Assembly: GCF_003609605.1 (NCBI RefSeq)
Contig: NZ_MCHY01000009.1
Span: forward strand, 365,058-429,057
DNA length: 64,000 nt
Source: Ammoniphilus oxalaticus
Lineage (GTDB): Bacteria; Bacillota; Bacilli; Aneurinibacillales; RAOX-1
Reading direction: 5' to 3'
Position 1 is the first letter of the stretch. Each line of letters starts with the position of its first letter. The notes under the pieces are model-generated. The model had not been told where the DNA came from and ran no database searches. It worked only from the letters and a program-made list of their open reading frames with translations. Below, piece by piece: positions 61,890-64,000 of this stretch. A program made the translations under genes and the position numbers.

Positions 61890-64000
61890 TTAAGCATTTA
61901 TGCTTGTGTCGCTTGGGGGCGCGGTTTTTCGTTTGGTAAATAAGCTTCGCGTCCATTCGCTGAATCGATCTGAATAGACATACATCACAGGGATGAGGAC
62001 TAACGTGATTAATGTTGAAAATGTGAGCCCAAATACAATCACAATTCCGAGCGATTGTTGCATTTCAGCGCCTTCTCCAATCCCCAAAGCGAGCGGCAAC
62101 ATGCCCAATACGGTCGTAAAGGTGGTCATAAAAATAGGGCGCAATCGACGCGCGCTTCCCGTGACGAGAGCTTCGTCCCGCGGCATACCGCGCTCTCTAA
62201 GTTTGTTAATGTAGTCAATCATAATGATCGCGTTGTTAACCGCGATCCCGACAAGCATAATTAAACCGATCAAAGCCGGGGCATTCAGTGATTGACGCGT
62301 AATAAACAACCCAGCAACCATTCCGATGATTGTGGCGGGCATACTGAACATAATAATAAACGGATAGAGAAACGAGTTAAATTGAACAGCCATGACCGCA
62401 TATACCAAAACAATCGATAAAGCGAGGGCGAATACTAACTCGCCGATGGCCATGCCATGCTCTAAACTTCCCCCTTCTAAGGAAATCGTATACCCTTCTG
62501 GGGTGTGGATCAAGTCTAACGTTTGTTCGATTTCTCGTGTTACGGAACGCAAATCTCTGCCGACAATACTCCCTGTAAGTTCAACGCCTCTTTCCATATT
62601 TTCACGTGTGATCGTGTTCGCGCCATCGACCATCTTTATTTCCGCAAGAACAGCTAAAGGAACCGTTGCTCCGTTTGGTGTCATCATCGGTAATTGTCGC
62701 AAAGACTCGTAATCGGATCGATAGGACTCAGGGATCGTCACAGAAACATCAATCTCTTGATTATTCAATCTCAACGTTGTTGCTGTTTGTCCGCGAATCC
62801 CTGCCCGAGCGTTCTGCATAATATCGGCGATCGGCATTTGATAACGAGCGGCTGCCTCCCGATCAATCTGAATTCGCAATTCAGGTCTCGTATCGCCCAT
62901 TGAGTTTTCTAAATTCGTAATCCCAGGAATCGTTTCGAGGATTGTTTCCATCTCTTTCGAAATCTCGTGTAACGTATCTGTGTCTGGACCCGCTATTTTC
63001 AAAGCGACATCCGGTGTGCCGGTCGTGCTGTCTTGCGCGATGGTGTTTAACTTTAAATCGGGAAATTGAGTTGCGAACTGATTGACCTGCGCAATGAGTT
63101 CATCTGTCGACACATTCCTTTTGGTAGTCGTACTGAGCTGGACGAATAAGTTTCCTGTGTTCGTTCGGTCGCCATCTCGATCGCTTTTACTTCCAACCGT
63201 TGACGCCACGAGTTCAACGGCGTCCTTTTCTAGTAAAAATTGTTCAAGGGACGATAGAACCTGGTACGTTTCCTCCAGATGGGTTCCTTCAGGCAATGTT
63301 GCGATGATTTGCAGTTCTCCTTGATCCAATCCCGGCAGCAAATCCATCTCTAATAATGGGATCAGAGTCAGACTGATGATCAGGAGACCAGCCGTTAAGG
63401 ATAACGTTGTCTTTTTTCGACGAAGCGACCAGCGCAACAGACGTTGATACGTTTTTTCCGCAACGTTTCCGATTTTCGCTGTAAGTTCAAGTCGTTTACT
63501 TTCTTTTGAACGAGTCTCCTCTATCTTTAACAAGCGCCCCGCCAACATCGGCACAAGTGATATGGAGACGATTAACGAGGCAATCAGGGCAAAGCTGATC
63601 GTGAACGCTAACGGTCTAAAAAGTTGTCCGACAACCCCTTGGGTAAAGGCGATGGGCAGAAAGGCGACGACTGTCGTGAGAGCGGAAGCGAACACAGCTC
63701 CGCCTACTTCTTTTGCTCCGATGATCGAAGCTTCGAGCGGTTCATGACCGAGCTGGCGATATCTAAAAATGTTTTCCAAGATGACGATGGAGCTATCGAC
63801 CATCATCCCCACGCCGAGGGCCAGTCCGCTCATCGTTAATAGATTGACAGTCGACCCAGAGAGATACATCATAATGAAGGCCGAGATGACTGAAATCGGA
63901 ATGGATAAAATAATGACAAAGGTGCTGCGCAAGTTACGTAAAAACACCCACAATATAATCGATGCGAGTAGACTACCGATGATCAAGTTTTTAATCACAT
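61890..64000 (-). CDS. RND-family efflux pump (AcrB/SwrC type), N-terminus off the window
   Basis: The visible 702 or so residues are the C-terminal two thirds of an RND transporter. They include the helix pair with GLALGVGMMVDSSIVILEN (proton-relay Asp region), a periplasmic-type porter domain (about 230-500), and the second helical bundle with FNSFLYPFIIMFSMPATIIG and LIMLVGIAVNNAIIMIDYINKLR. Family length is about 1,030 residues, so roughly 330 are missing beyond the right edge. It ends with a short basic tail. Gram-positive homologues include SwrC. It precedes hssR-hssS on the same strand. Confidence 0.92.
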   Translation of the reverse strand, partial: VIKNLIIGSLLASIILWVFLRNLRSTFVIILSIPISVISAFIMMYLSGSTVNLLTMSGLALGVGMMVDSSIVILENIFRYRQLGHEPLEASIIGAKEVGGAVFASALTTVVAFLPIAFTQGVVGQLFRPLAFTISFALIASLIVSISLVPMLAGRLLKIEETRSKESKRLELTAKIGNVAEKTYQRLLRWSLRRKKTTLSLTAGLLIISLTLIPLLEMDLLPGLDQGELQIIATLPEGTHLEETYQVLSSLEQFLLEKDAVELVASTVGSKSDRDGDRTNTGNLFVQLSTTTKRNVSTDELIAQVNQFATQFPDLKLNTIAQDSTTGTPDVALKIAGPDTDTLHEISKEMETILETIPGITNLENSMGDTRPELRIQIDREAAARYQMPIADIMQNARAGIRGQTATTLRLNNQEIDVSVTIPESYRSDYESLRQLPMMTPNGATVPLAVLAEIKMVDGANTITRENMERGVELTGSIVGRDLRSVTREIEQTLDLIHTPEGYTISLEGGSLEHGMAIGELVFALALSIVLVYAVMAVQFNSFLYPFIIMFSMPATIIGMVAGLFITRQSLNAPALIGLIMLVGIAVNNAIIMIDYINKLRERGMPRDEALVTGSARRLRPIFMTTFTTVLGMLPLALGIGEGAEMQQSLGIVIVFGLTFSTLITLVLIPVMYVYSDRFSEWTRSLFTKRKTAPPSDTSINA

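Noticed and set aside
61890-64000. Truncated RND pseudogene
   Set aside because: The missing N-terminus is explained by the window edge; the frame is open to the last bases.

Overview
The window looks like an ordinary chromosomal stretch of an endospore-forming, S-layer-bearing Bacillales bacterium, most like the Paenibacillus/Brevibacillus/Aneurinibacillus side of the order. The evidence is strong GGAGG ribosome sites with frequent GTG/TTG starts, Fur boxes, an SLH-anchored surface protein, a sporulation-type YtvI protein, a pspA-ydjGHI operon, and paired ECF sigma/anti-sigma operons. No rRNA, tRNA, IS element, prophage or CRISPR array was seen. The genus cannot be fixed from the sequence alone.

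Layout. 0.3-5.7 kb: a DUF4317 protein, then an actin-type partition cassette (a cluster of GTATAC-like boxes, a ParM-like ATPase and a small ParR-like adaptor) closed by a perfect inverted pair of DnaA boxes, then mgtE and ytoQ. 6-15 kb: a FixH/YtkA-like lipoprotein and a SCO copper chaperone, a tautomerase, a metallophosphoesterase, the envelope-stress operon pspA-ydjG-ydjH-ydjI, and a CueP copper-binding lipoprotein with an in-frame TGA exactly at a conserved copper-ligand cysteine. That TGA is followed by a hairpin whose loop spacing matches the E. coli fdhF SECIS, making this a candidate new selenoprotein. 15-34 kb: a chemoreceptor, then a large Fur-controlled haem-iron locus. It holds a Crp-type regulator, one ABC importer with a haem monooxygenase and a ferrochelatase-like enzyme, three NEAT surface proteins (one with an NPKTG sorting signal, one with four NEAT plus three SLH domains, one with a stalk domain), a second IsdEF-type importer and sortase B. 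A heterodimeric ABC exporter and a Fur-box nitroreductase follow. 34-45 kb: ytvI, a UxaA-type dehydratase pair with larB and larC, kbl, a DEAD-box helicase with an attenuator-like leader, glnS and an unknown permease-like protein. 45-56 kb: sugar-acid catabolism (gndA, gluconokinase, a TRAP transporter, KDG kinase, KDPG aldolase, galactonate dehydratase, a D-2-hydroxyacid dehydrogenase). 56-64 kb: two divergent ECF sigma/anti-sigma operons, a small haem-copper-oxidase-like membrane protein, an HssRS-like haem-sensing two-component system, and an RND efflux pump cut by the right edge.

How it fits together. The haem locus would capture haem at the wall and S-layer, import it through two ABC systems, and degrade or remodel it in the cytoplasm. 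The HssRS homologue next to an RND pump suggests the matching haem-toxicity response. The sugar-acid genes form a complete route from external gluconate or galactonate to pyruvate and glyceraldehyde 3-phosphate, plus entry to the oxidative pentose phosphate pathway. SCO, the FixH-like lipoprotein and CueP form a scattered copper-handling theme.
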